A stretch of 64,000 nucleotides of DNA from Promethearchaeota archaeon (lineage in GTDB: Archaea; Asgardarchaeota; Lokiarchaeia; Sigyniarchaeales; SOKP01), in the NCBI GenBank assembly GCA_016840165.1, contig JAEOSU010000080.1:150036-214035 (forward strand), written 5' to 3'. Positions 1 to 8,559 of the stretch are shown piece after piece. The notes below the pieces were generated by a model. The model was not told the origin of the DNA and made no database searches. It worked only from the letters and a program-made list of their open reading frames with translations. Each line of letters starts with the position of its first letter. Within the stretch, counting starts at the first letter, position 1. The position numbers were made by a program, and so were the translations under genes.

Positions 1-1172
1 TCTACAATCGCCTTAAGCTGTTTAGGATTAATAAATAAATAAAAAGATGTATCATCTGAAATCTTGCTAAAGATAGAACCCCTTTCAAATTTAAAACTCT
101 TTTTAGAGATATTGATTAATCCCACACTCCTTAAATTTCGCAAAATGTCATTATATTGAGTTTTACTGGCAATATATTCTATTGATTCACATGAGATGAT
201 ATATAACTCTTTTAGCTTTTTATTAGATATGTAGTAATTAGAATTTCTTAAGAAAAAGTTTGCTAGATTATCCAGAAATATAATAATAAGGAGTTCTTCT
301 TCAGAAATATAGGAAAGCAACGAAAATTCGTCTGAAATTTGGATGGAGTCAAATTGATTTTGAATGAGTGAGATAAAATCTAAATGACTGATATATTTTG
401 GATCTTTAAGAAGAGGATATAATTCTTTAAATATTTCAATTCCTTTTCCAGGCACGGGTACATAATGTTCAAAAATTAAGTCTGTGATGTATTCAATCAA
501 TTCAATATCTATTTCGTGCATAAAAGTTAATGAAACTCTTTGTTTTAGAATATCTAATAATTCAGAATAAGAATAGAATTCTAATTTTTTTTTGTAATCA
601 AACTCATTTAAAAGATCAAAAGTCTCACTTCGATTTACTCTATTTACTGTAGAAATTATTGTTGTTTTCGTCTCTTTTCCATAATTCAAAAATTTTTTGA
701 AGTTTTGAGGTTTTAAATCTTCAATATTATTAAAAACCATAATCAACGGATTAGTAATTTTACTGGTTATCAGTTTAAATGTATTCCATAACTCAGATAC
801 ACTAGCCTTTAAAAATGAAGTTAAATTTAGCTCAAAATTGCACATAAACGAGAGATCTGAGATTAAACCGAAAAAAATTTCATGCAGATTTTTGTCTTTA
901 CAATCTACACTAACTTCATAGATTATTGAATCCAATTGATTTTGATAGATTAGGTCTTTAGTAACTTTATTTATTATAACTTTTTTACCTATTCCTTGCA
1001 GTCCTTGATATAGGACATTGCAACAGAAATTATCCGATAATGAATCGTTTAGAAGAGATTTAAGATAATTCTCTTCTTTAGCTCGATATAATATTTTTGG
1101 AGGGACATAATTAACATCAAATAATGCTTTAGGACCAATATAATCATTAAATGTTTCAGATTTTACTATCAT
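1..1172 (-). CDS. Orc1/Cdc6-like AAA+ ATPase, degenerate, 3' end outside window
   Basis: The frame stays open from an ATG at 1172 to the window edge, giving at least 390 residues. The N-terminus has the Orc1/Cdc6 layout: a VPP..L.R.KE segment (about residues 23-34) precedes a P-loop. The P-loop reads GLQGIGKK (57-64), so the usual Ser/Thr after Lys is Lys, and the Walker B region reads LIMVFNNIED, without the DE pair. A helical lid and a C-terminal winged-helix-like part follow. This suggests a paralogue that has lost ATP hydrolysis but may still bind DNA or an Orc1 partner. A general STAND/AAA ATPase is the alternative. A canonical Orc1 lies at 53908-55113. Confidence 0.6.
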   Translation of the reverse strand, partial: MIVKSETFNDYIGPKALFDVNYVPPKILYRAKEENYLKSLLNDSLSDNFCCNVLYQGLQGIGKKVIINKVTKDLIYQNQLDSIIYEVSVDCKDKNLHEIFFGLISDLSFMCNFELNLTSFLKASVSELWNTFKLITSKITNPLIMVFNNIEDLKPQNFKKFLNYGKETKTTIISTVNRVNRSETFDLLNEFDYKKKLEFYSYSELLDILKQRVSLTFMHEIDIELIEYITDLIFEHYVPVPGKGIEIFKELYPLLKDPKYISHLDFISLIQNQFDSIQISDEFSLLSYISEEELLIIIFLDNLANFFLRNSNYYISNKKLKELYIISCESIEYIASKTQYNDILRNLRSVGLINISKKSFKFERGSIFSKISDDTSFYLFINPKQLKAIV

Positions 1173-1188
1173 TTTATCTAAATTTAAT

Positions 1189-1200
1189 TTTTAGATATAA
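1189..1200 (-). promoter_or_regulatory. Candidate TATA box for a leaderless Orc1-like transcript
   Basis: On the minus strand an AAATTTATATCT element lies about 18-25 bases before the ATG at 1172. With normal archaeal spacing, transcription would start at or next to the start codon, so the mRNA would be leaderless. No Shine-Dalgarno sequence is visible before this ATG, which agrees. Confidence 0.4.
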
Positions 1201-1220
1201 ATTTAATAATAACTATTTAA

Positions 1221-1242
1221 ACCCCCCCAGAGAGTGGGAGGT
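1221..1242 (-). terminator. GC-rich hairpin in AT-rich spacer, possible terminator
   Basis: ACCCCCC (1221-1227) can pair with GGGAGGT (1236-1242), with one C-A mismatch and an 8-base loop. It stands out in an almost pure AT spacer. It lies after the stop of the nitrilase gene and before the Orc1-like promoter, so it may end the nitrilase transcript or act as a regulatory site. Only the inverted repeat is seen; the role is inferred. Confidence 0.35.
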
Positions 1243-1305
1243 GATTGGAAGTAAATTTAATTTTTTATAATTTAAAATTAGAATTATAGGGAAAAGAAAA
1301 CCTGT

Positions 1306-2124
1306 TTATAACGAGATAATATTTACCTTTATATCAGTTTTTTCTAGTTTTTCATCTAATCTCTGCTTCCTTAGCTTATTTGCAAACTTTATATCGATTT
1401 TATCATAAATATATCCATTTGAGCTATAAGGAGCTTCAATTACTCTTAAAAGCGAAGGAGAGTAATGTTCAGGAACAAAAGAAATGATTTTACTTTTACC
1501 TGAAAATTTTCTTTTAAAAAATTCTCCATAGGTATTAGAGGCTACAACGGGAATCCTATTTTCTAATGCTCGAGCTTTTAAATAAATATCCCAGTTATTT
1601 AACCCCATATCTCTTATCTGAGTAGGAGAGAACAAAATCTCAGCTTCTTTTTCAGAAGCTAACCTTGGGGTTTCAAAGAAAGCCATATCAAAACAGATTA
1701 ATATTGCAAAATTAAATGATTTCAATTTAAATATATTTAAAACCAATGAAGATTCAAACTTTTTACGTTCATAAGAATAAAGATGAATTTTATCTTGACG
1801 ACCAATCTCTTCACCATATTTATCGAAGAAATAGGAAGTAATAAATGGTTTTTTAGTTGTTGGGCGCTTTTCCCATATCCCTCCTGAAATAATATTAATA
1901 CTATAATCCGTCGCGAGTTTTTTTACAAATTCATAATCTTGACCTCTTTCTTTTTGAAAGTTTAGGGCTATATCTTTCGAATAAGGTACCCACCTCTCAG
2001 GTAAACAAGCAATTTCACAATCATTATGCTCTTCAAGTAAGTTACTTATTAATCCTTCAATCTCTAAATAGCATTTTTTTTTATTTGGATATATTTCTGG
2101 TTGAATAGAAGCAACATTTAACAT
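1306..2124 (-). CDS. Carbon-nitrogen hydrolase (nitrilase superfamily) amidase
   Basis: The 272-residue product has the nitrilase-superfamily catalytic triad: Glu43 (LPERWVP), Lys112 (RQDKIHLY) and Cys144 (LICFDMAFFE). Length and motif spacing fit a single-domain CN hydrolase. The family cleaves amide C-N bonds, for example omega-amidase or N-carbamoyl hydrolase, in the cytoplasm; the substrate cannot be read from sequence. The neighbouring HAD phosphatase on the same strand starts upstream at 2879 and ends 11 bases before this gene, so the two probably share a transcript. Start is an ATG followed by the expected short beta-strand MLNVASIQPE. Confidence 0.85.
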   Translation of the reverse strand: MLNVASIQPEIYPNKKKCYLEIEGLISNLLEEHNDCEIACLPERWVPYSKDIALNFQKERGQDYEFVKKLATDYSINIISGGIWEKRPTTKKPFITSYFFDKYGEEIGRQDKIHLYSYERKKFESSLVLNIFKLKSFNFAILICFDMAFFETPRLASEKEAEILFSPTQIRDMGLNNWDIYLKARALENRIPVVASNTYGEFFKRKFSGKSKIISFVPEHYSPSLLRVIEAPYSSNGYIYDKIDIKFANKLRKQRLDEKLEKTDIKVNIISL

Positions 2125-2135
2125 TTTGAATCTAT

Positions 2136-2879
2136 TTAGACTTTTTTTTTATTCAAGTTAGACACAATATCAAAAAGTTCATATAACTGATGGATTTCAT
2201 AATCTGGCATACTTTTATCATCTAAATTTTGTTCAGATAAAGAGAGATCATATTTCCCTCCTCGATGAATGTAAATTGTATATATGTTATTCAAATTTGC
2301 CGGAATAATATCTTTCTCTATATTATCTCCTACATATATAGTCTCATTCCCTTTAACACCAAATTTCTCTAAAAAATATTCAAAAAGTTTTGGATTCGGT
2401 TTCCGAATTCCAATCTCATCGGTGATTACTATTAAATCAACTAATTTGTCAATTTCAAGTCTTAAAATTTTTTCATATTGTTTGATTGGAATTCCATCAC
2501 TAATTATGGCAGATTTAATTCCCATATCTTTGATTTTTTTAAGAGTTGGTTTCACATCGTCATAAAGTTTTATAGAATCAATTTTTTCTTGATGATAAGC
2601 CATTACAGCTGCAGCAATGTATTTATATTGTTCATTAAAAGAGATGGAAAAATCTTCGATGGTGTTTAATCTTCTGATAAAATAATCATAATGTTTAGAA
2701 GAATTAGATCCATATTCGTTTACAATCTCATTTAATAGGTTGATAGCATTTTTACGGTCTAATTTTAATCCTAGTTTAATCATTGCATCAATTCCTTTAA
2801 TGCGAGCTCTTTCTGAAAGTCCAGTAGAATCAAAAAGGCAATCATCTAAATCAAATCCTATCAATTTTATTGGACACAT
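2136..2879 (-). CDS. HAD-superfamily hydrolase
   Basis: All four HAD motifs are present in 247 residues: the nucleophile/acid pair Asp10/Asp12 in GFDLDDCLFD, Ser127-Asp128 in IISDG, Lys160 in GIRKPNP, and GDN..KD near 184-190. The helical cap between residues 17 and 100 is the C1 type of phosphoglycolate phosphatase-like and pyrimidine 5'-nucleotidase-like enzymes. The likely activity is phosphate ester hydrolysis on a small cytoplasmic metabolite; the substrate is unknown. It lies upstream of the amidase gene on the same strand with only 11 bases between them, which suggests co-transcription. Confidence 0.85.
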   Translation of the reverse strand: MCPIKLIGFDLDDCLFDSTGLSERARIKGIDAMIKLGLKLDRKNAINLLNEIVNEYGSNSSKHYDYFIRRLNTIEDFSISFNEQYKYIAAAVMAYHQEKIDSIKLYDDVKPTLKKIKDMGIKSAIISDGIPIKQYEKILRLEIDKLVDLIVITDEIGIRKPNPKLFEYFLEKFGVKGNETIYVGDNIEKDIIPANLNNIYTIYIHRGGKYDLSLSEQNLDDKSMPDYEIHQLYELFDIVSNLNKKKV

Positions 2880-3094
2880 TATCTTTAGTAAAGGAAAATC
2901 AAATTTATTGGATTTAAAATTATATTTGAATTTTTAGTGTATGAAATCTCTACTACGGCTTTTAGATATTTAGTTAAGTTAAATTTATTTATCTTTAAAT
3001 ATATATAATGTTTAAATATTAATTTATTATGCTTTAGAATTTAAATATTTAATTCGGTTTGCTGAACTTCATTACATTTGTGGGGATTTAATTC

Positions 3095-4216
3095 TTGAGA
3101 ACTATTACTGCATTGTGTTACTTTCATAGAAAAATTGGACCCATAGTTTTTTACTCTTATCCTGAAAACTTACTAGATGACCAATTATCTTTAAGACTTG
3201 CAAATATAATGGATCAAACAGTTAGTGAAGGTTTTTTTATTCATTCAATTGAAAATAGGAAATTTATGAATTTTTATTTTGAAATCCGTTCTGATTGGGC
3301 TCGTGGAAACAAGGAAATGCTAATGATTTCTATTGTTTTTGATCGTCAAATCTCTTCCGATTTAGAAATAAATGTGAAAACTTTATGTGCAGAATTTTCT
3401 GAGAAACTTTTAACAAATGAAAACATCTTTACAGCATTTTATATTAATGACATCGATAATTTTGATGAAAAAGATAAAGAACTGATTTTTAATAATAATT
3501 CTTTGATTAATTCGTGGGTAAAAGAATTATACTGGGCTGTTTTAGAAGAGACTCGTGAAAGAACTGAAGAGGAAAAAATCGCAACTTTGTTAAATAAAAA
3601 ACATATCTTTTCAACGCTTAGAAAACTATCAAAAGGACCTATTACTTTGGAAGGTCTGAGAGAATGGTTTGATGATGAATTCCCGAAATTAGATTTTAAA
3701 GAGCTTATTGACTCCTTAGCAGAAAAACAATTTATTTTTATCAACCAAATAGGGTTTGTTGAAAAATATGTACTTTTATTGAAAGAAGTAAATGCGGAAC
3801 GAATCCCTCCAGACAGCGTGATTGAATATATAGAAGGTGCACCTGAACAAGTTGAAAGGGAATTAATTGATCTTTTACTGCCAAAAGTGCAGGAATATTT
3901 TAGCAGTTATGAAAATAAATCGAAAATGGAATTAGAAAAAGATACGTATACGTTATTTCAAATTGTATCTGATCCAAAGAAATATAATGTACTTTCAGAA
4001 CTCAGGAATGGATTAATTTCAAAAGATAATCTACCTAAATTAGTCTCCAAAAGAACACTAGAATATTTAAACTCTTCATTAGATTTCCTTAAACAGCATG
4101 ATATTATTGAAGAGTTGAAGTTTAAAGGAAAACGATACGTGGTACTCAAAACTGATATACAAATTACCACTTCTTTCCCCGAATATTTAAGAAAGTTATT
4201 ACCGAAAGAAAGTTAA
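3095..4216 (+). CDS. Longin-like domain protein with C-terminal winged-helix region
   Basis: The 373-residue protein starts with TTG behind a GGGGA ribosome-binding site. Its N-terminus (about 1-125) reads like a longin/roadblock-type fold: a first strand TITALCYFHRKIG, then PIVFYSYPE, a helix, and strands with MNFYFEI and LMISIVF. The rest is helical, with winged-helix-like segments near 165-215 and 280-370. Longin domains act in membrane trafficking and GTPase regulation in eukaryotes and are common in Asgard archaea; that role is inference here. The family call is by fold pattern, not by a diagnostic motif. Confidence 0.45.
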   Translation: MRTITALCYFHRKIGPIVFYSYPENLLDDQLSLRLANIMDQTVSEGFFIHSIENRKFMNFYFEIRSDWARGNKEMLMISIVFDRQISSDLEINVKTLCAEFSEKLLTNENIFTAFYINDIDNFDEKDKELIFNNNSLINSWVKELYWAVLEETRERTEEEKIATLLNKKHIFSTLRKLSKGPITLEGLREWFDDEFPKLDFKELIDSLAEKQFIFINQIGFVEKYVLLLKEVNAERIPPDSVIEYIEGAPEQVERELIDLLLPKVQEYFSSYENKSKMELEKDTYTLFQIVSDPKKYNVLSELRNGLISKDNLPKLVSKRTLEYLNSSLDFLKQHDIIEELKFKGKRYVVLKTDIQITTSFPEYLRKLLPKES

Positions 4217-4259
4217 GAAAACTTATAGAAATAGGGACTCAAACAATAATAGTTTTAAT

Positions 4260-4520
4260 ATGGCTGAAGATAACGAATCATTAGAAGATTTAAAATATCT
4301 ATTAGGAAATATGGGAATTGATATACTTTTAGCTATAGGGGAAGGCGCAAAAGATTTTGAAACTATTAAGATATTCTCAGGTTTACCTTTAATATGTGTT
4401 AAAGGCCGCATCCCTGTTCTGTTGGAGCTTAATCTTGCGAACAAGGATAATGATGAATATTATTTAACAGAAAAAGGTTTGCGCTTCAAAAAAGAAATGA
4501 ATTCAATAATAAAGAAATAA
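4260..4520 (+). CDS. Small winged-helix-like protein
   Basis: The 86-residue product has a helix-turn-helix-like order: IDILLAIGEGAKDF, a helix FETIKIFSGL, a recognition-like helix KGRIPVLLELNLA, and a wing ending in YYLTEKGLRF. The closing phrase 'YLTEKG..F' is typical of archaeal winged-helix regulators. It follows the longin-like gene by 43 bases on the same strand and may be co-transcribed. The DNA target is unknown. Confidence 0.5.
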   Translation: MAEDNESLEDLKYLLGNMGIDILLAIGEGAKDFETIKIFSGLPLICVKGRIPVLLELNLANKDNDEYYLTEKGLRFKKEMNSIIKK

Positions 4521-4531
4521 ATTAGATTTCA

Positions 4532-4574
4532 GATTGGGGCGACAACGTCCTTGCTACGAGCAATAGCTCTAATC
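4532..4574. ncRNA. Candidate small structured RNA between convergent genes
   Basis: A short GC-richer island can fold into a three-way junction. GATT (4532-4535) pairs with AATC (4571-4574), enclosing hairpin GGGCG/CGTCC with an ACAA loop (4537-4550) and hairpin GAGC/GCTC with an AATA loop (4558-4569). It sits between two genes that end towards each other, so it may simply be a shared terminator or 3' UTR element. No known RNA family is recognised. Confidence 0.25.
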
Positions 4575-4593
4575 ATTTGTCATAAGTTCATCA

Positions 4594-5070
4594 TCAATCT
4601 AAATCATTATTATCTAAGTCATTGTGAGTTAAATATTTTTTGTAATATTTTTTTTGATAGTACCCAGGTTCTTTATAACCACCTATTTTATTAATAAGAT
4701 TGCTTAAACCATCTTCTTGTGAGAGCTCTGTTTTTATCAGATTATATAATTCAATTGAGAGTTCTTTTCTGTTTAATAAGTATTCTAATATCGCAAATGC
4801 ATCACTTAAATTATCACAGCGCCTTATGAAATCAAAAACACCAGGATTGGTTATATTTTCCTTATAATCTTCAAATGGATTTTTTTCTGATTCCTTTTTT
4901 ATACGGATAGCGTCAATTGAAAGTTGTTTCTTTTTTTGAACTATCTCTGAGGTTAAGTTCGGAAAATGTTTTTCTAAATCCTCTTTAGCATATATTATAT
5001 TTAATCCATTCTCTTGATTAATTTCAGAATTATTGACGATCTTTTTCTTTTCTTTGATTTTTTTTTCCAT
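4594..5070 (-). CDS. Hypothetical charged protein
   Basis: The 158-residue product is not recognised. It is rich in Lys, Glu and Asn, begins with a lysine-rich stretch (MEKKIKEKKKIV), is mostly helical, and ends in an acidic Asn/Asp repeat (DNNDLD). No membrane segment, cysteine cluster or nucleotide-binding motif is visible. It stands alone between the winged-helix gene (convergent) and eL15 (divergent). Confidence 0.5.
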   Translation of the reverse strand: MEKKIKEKKKIVNNSEINQENGLNIIYAKEDLEKHFPNLTSEIVQKKKQLSIDAIRIKKESEKNPFEDYKENITNPGVFDFIRRCDNLSDAFAILEYLLNRKELSIELYNLIKTELSQEDGLSNLINKIGGYKEPGYYQKKYYKKYLTHNDLDNNDLD

Positions 5071-5251
5071 TTTAAAGTAATTTAAAGGTAAAAATGCTCA
5101 TTTGAGAGTTAATTAACATAATCCGTATAAAAATATATAATAATCTATTAAAATTATTCAAGAAAAACTTTAATTAAATCTAAATAAAAACAATAAAATT
5201 AATTAATTTCTCATTATTTAATATACCAAGATAGACACAGTTGTTTTTATT

Positions 5252-5836
5252 ATGAAGTCGGGATATGCCTATGTCAAGGAAACCTTTGAGAAACATGAAA
5301 AAGAATACCAATCTCCAAATTGGAAACGAGGAATAGAATATCGAAAAGGTAAGGCCATCCAAAGAGTTGAATATCCATTAAATATTAGCCGTGCCAGAAA
5401 TTTAGGATATAAAGCTAAACAAGGGTATGTAGTTGTTAGAGCGAAAATTAGAAAAGGTGGCATGCATAAAGTAAGACCAAAGCGAGGTAGAAAACCTCGG
5501 GCGTTAGGTGTCTCCAAATATACAACAGGTAAGAATCTACGCTGGATAGCTGAAGAACGCGTTCAAAGGAAATATCCAAATATGCAAGTACTCAATAGTT
5601 ATAAAGTATATTCTGATGGAAAAAGTTGGTATTATGAGGTAATTTTAGTCGATCCGAATCATCCTGTTATAAAAAATGACCCTAAAATTAACTGGATTTG
5701 TCAAGCACATCAAAAGAGAAGAGCCAATCGTGGTTTGACCTCTGCTGGTAAAAAGTCTCGTGGTTTACATAAAAAAGGATGGGGTTCAGAAAAGACTAGA
5801 CCCAGTATAAGAGCTAATAAAGGACGAGGTAAATAA
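5252..5836 (+). CDS. rpl15e: 50S ribosomal protein L15e (eL15)
   Basis: The 194-residue basic protein matches eL15 throughout: AYVKETF near the start, a variable segment, then RVEYPLNISRARNLGYKAKQG, RKGG..K.RPKRGRKP, the NLR..AEERV..KYPN segment and a C-terminus with RGLTSAGKKSRGLHKKG. eL15 belongs to archaeal and eukaryotic large subunits and binds 23S rRNA near the exit tunnel. Length is normal. The gene stands alone, with no other ribosomal protein next to it. Confidence 0.97.
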   Translation: MKSGYAYVKETFEKHEKEYQSPNWKRGIEYRKGKAIQRVEYPLNISRARNLGYKAKQGYVVVRAKIRKGGMHKVRPKRGRKPRALGVSKYTTGKNLRWIAEERVQRKYPNMQVLNSYKVYSDGKSWYYEVILVDPNHPVIKNDPKINWICQAHQKRRANRGLTSAGKKSRGLHKKGWGSEKTRPSIRANKGRGK

Positions 5837-5881
5837 TTTCTCTTCCTATTATATTCTAATCCTTAATTTTTTAAAAAAAAT

Positions 5882-6691
5882 TTATAATTTGTTTATACTA
5901 CAAGTCATTCCGCCGTCTAATATTAGATTATGGCCTGTAATATAATCTGCTGCTGGAGAGGCTAAGAATAGGGCAACCCCGGCAACATCTGTAGTTTCTC
6001 CAACCCTATCAATGGGAAGAGATACTTTTCTTAATTTAATCCATTCCTTAATGAACTCTCGACTTTCATAAATTGGAGTAAAAAAGATTCCTGGACAAAT
6101 AGCATTTACAGTTATATTATTAGCTCCTAGCTCGAGAGCCCACAATTTAGTGAACATAATGAGTCCAGCTTTACTTACGCTGTATATACCAATAAGAGGA
6201 TTAGCACCACATTCCGTTCCGGCACATGAAGTAATATTAATAATTTTTCCCGCAATTGGTCTATAAGATTGGTTTTTCATTTTTTTATGGAATATTTTAG
6301 TCATATTCCACGCTCCTTTCAAATTTACATCCATAATTCTGTCGTATTCTGTTTCTTTGGCACTAAGTGAAAAAGAACTTGCCCTTTTTCCTACTCCTCT
6401 AACTCCTGCATTATTTACCAAAATAAAAACATTATCAAATCTACTAAAGGTTTGTTTACTCATCTCTTTAACTTCATCAACTTTAGAAATGTCTGCTTTC
6501 ACTAGTAGAATATCAGATTTAACCGATTTTAAAATTATCTCACGAGTTTCTTCGATTCCTTTCAAGTTGATGTCATTTAGTACCAGATCAGCTCCTTTTT
6601 GAGCGAATCCTTTTGCCATCTCACGGCCAAAACCACTTCCTGCACCAGTTATCAAAACTGTCCTATTTTCTAAAAATTTTTCATTATTCAT
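5882..6691 (-). CDS. Short-chain dehydrogenase/reductase
   Basis: The 269-residue product is a classical SDR. It has the cofactor-binding TGAGSGFG (15-22), a Rossmann core with NNAG (93-96), catalytic Ser near 155 (NITSCAG), and Tyr170/Lys174 in YSVSK. LDGG near the C-terminus is also typical. It oxidises or reduces a hydroxyl/keto substrate with NAD(P); an acidic residue after strand 2 (LND) favours NAD(H). It follows the ThDP enzyme by 40 bases on the same strand, so both may act on the same 2-keto or acyl compound. The substrate is not evident. Confidence 0.88.
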   Translation of the reverse strand: MNNEKFLENRTVLITGAGSGFGREMAKGFAQKGADLVLNDINLKGIEETREIILKSVKSDILLVKADISKVDEVKEMSKQTFSRFDNVFILVNNAGVRGVGKRASSFSLSAKETEYDRIMDVNLKGAWNMTKIFHKKMKNQSYRPIAGKIINITSCAGTECGANPLIGIYSVSKAGLIMFTKLWALELGANNITVNAICPGIFFTPIYESREFIKEWIKLRKVSLPIDRVGETTDVAGVALFLASPAADYITGHNLILDGGMTCSINKL

Positions 6692-6731
6692 ATTGACTCA
6701 ATTTATTTTTTCATTATAAAAATAAAAGAAA

Positions 6732-8477
6732 TTAATTTCCAAATAAACCTTTATTTTTCTTAAACAAGCCTAATAATTTCATTGCGGGTGGTGTTTCGAA
6801 TGCAATTTCAATATCTAAAACAGCAGGTTTTTTGGATTGGATTGCCCGCTCCAAAGCCGGTCTTATATCTTCTGGTTTGTTTAATGTTTCCCCATAGCAT
6901 CCAAAACTACGAGCAATTTCAGTATAATTAATTGGTGGAAAATCTACATCACAATATCTTTTACCAAAATTGAGTTTTTGATTAGACTTTATCATTCCCC
7001 ATGCACAATTATTCGCAATTACTATAATAATAGGTAAATTCAATCTGACTGCTGTCTCTAATTCTTGTACATTGAAAAGAAAGCTTCCATCTCCAGTTAA
7101 ACAGATTACTAGTTTATCTGGTTTAGCCATTTGTACACCAATAGCATAAGGAATTCCAGTACCCAAATGACCCATTGAGACCGATCTAAAAAAGCTTCTT
7201 GGAAGACGAGGTTTAAGAGAGATTAAATCGAGGGCAAATACATAAATATCACCACCATCAATGACTATTTGCGCATCATCAGGAAGAAAATCTAACATTT
7301 CATATATCAATCGGTGTGGTTTCATAGGTAATTTATCAAATTTCAACATTTTTTCTATCTGATTTTTATCTTGTTTTCTTACATCTTGTAGATAATCATT
7401 CCATTGCGACCATTCCGTTATAGTTCCTTTAGGGAAACTCTTTTCCATCTCTTCTAGGAGCTGGATTATAACTGATTTCGCATCTCCGATTATAGCAACA
7501 CTTACCGGCCTATTCTTTCCAATTTCAGAAGGATCAATATCAACTTGGATAAGTTTTTGATTTTGGTTCCAAATAGGTGATGATCCATAAATAATTGTAT
7601 GATCCCATTTGCACCCAAATGAAAGAATTACATCAGCTTCAGCAGCAGCTCTTCTATATGCTATAGCAGTTAATTTCCCTCCTACAAAGGTCTCATCCAT
7701 TGTAACCGCTCCGATACCACTTGAAGTTGTCCCAATAGGAATTTTATAAGTTTCAGATAATTTATTTATTTCATTAAAAGCTTCTGAAGCCAGAACACCC
7801 CCACCAGCAACAATTAAAGGTTTCTTAGCTGATTTTAACAATTCTACGGCTTTTTTTATTCCTTCAATATTACCAGCTGGTCTGAAGATCGGACGATATT
7901 GTTCTGGAGTTAAGATTTTTTTAAAATCTTCCTCTTTAGCTTCTCTTACTAAAGCAGTTTCTCTTAATTCTAAAAAGACAGGTCCTCTTCTTCCACACAT
8001 TGCTGCCTTCATACATCTTTGGACTGCGTATGGAATTTCATGAGGTTCTTCGACGGAAACTTGTAGTTTTGTGATTGGTTTCATTAGACTCATTTGATCC
8101 AAATCACCTTGTAACATCCCAATATTTTCAAACATTCTGCCAACTTGAGCACCAATTACTAGCATTGGTATGGAATCCGCATTTGCTGCCGCAACGGCAG
8201 GTATCAAATGAGATACACCGGGACCTGCTGTACCTAAACAAACACCAATTTCTCCCGTTGCTCTTGCCCAAGCATCTGCCATATGACCCCCTGCTTGTTC
8301 ATGTCTAACCATCACGGTGTCAATTCCCTCTTCACGACCCCACCGTTCAATAGCGTCATAAATTTTTAACAATTCTCCCCCAACAATGCCAAAAATCGTA
8401 GTTATTCCTTCATTTATAAGGCATTTGACTAGTAAATCTCCACCATTCTTCATCTGTTTTGACATATTAATAAACAT
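6732..8477 (-). CDS. ThDP-dependent enzyme, acetolactate synthase large-subunit type
   Basis: The 581-residue protein has the three-domain ThDP fold. The N-terminal PYR domain carries catalytic Glu60 (RHEQAGGHMAD), a central domain has LIVAGGG (221-227), and the C-terminal PP domain has GDGS (462-465) and NN (489-490), binding Mg-ThDP. Length and motifs fit acetolactate synthase IlvB, but oxalyl-CoA decarboxylase, glyoxylate carboligase and 2-hydroxyacyl-CoA lyase are alike. No regulatory small subunit (ilvN) or other branched-chain gene is adjacent, so an anabolic IlvB role is uncertain. Met5 is an alternative start. The DUF39/ferredoxin gene lies 82 bases upstream. Confidence 0.85.
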   Translation of the reverse strand: MFINMSKQMKNGGDLLVKCLINEGITTIFGIVGGELLKIYDAIERWGREEGIDTVMVRHEQAGGHMADAWARATGEIGVCLGTAGPGVSHLIPAVAAANADSIPMLVIGAQVGRMFENIGMLQGDLDQMSLMKPITKLQVSVEEPHEIPYAVQRCMKAAMCGRRGPVFLELRETALVREAKEEDFKKILTPEQYRPIFRPAGNIEGIKKAVELLKSAKKPLIVAGGGVLASEAFNEINKLSETYKIPIGTTSSGIGAVTMDETFVGGKLTAIAYRRAAAEADVILSFGCKWDHTIIYGSSPIWNQNQKLIQVDIDPSEIGKNRPVSVAIIGDAKSVIIQLLEEMEKSFPKGTITEWSQWNDYLQDVRKQDKNQIEKMLKFDKLPMKPHRLIYEMLDFLPDDAQIVIDGGDIYVFALDLISLKPRLPRSFFRSVSMGHLGTGIPYAIGVQMAKPDKLVICLTGDGSFLFNVQELETAVRLNLPIIIVIANNCAWGMIKSNQKLNFGKRYCDVDFPPINYTEIARSFGCYGETLNKPEDIRPALERAIQSKKPAVLDIEIAFETPPAMKLLGLFKKNKGLFGN

Positions 8478-8559
8478 TAAAAATAAAAATTAAATTTTGG
8501 TAAAATCAAAATTTTTACATTAGTATCTAAAAAAACTAAGATCTGTTGAGGAAAATAAT

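Noticed and set aside
5269..5517. Antisense frame in eL15
   Set aside because: Shadow of the eL15 gene in another frame.
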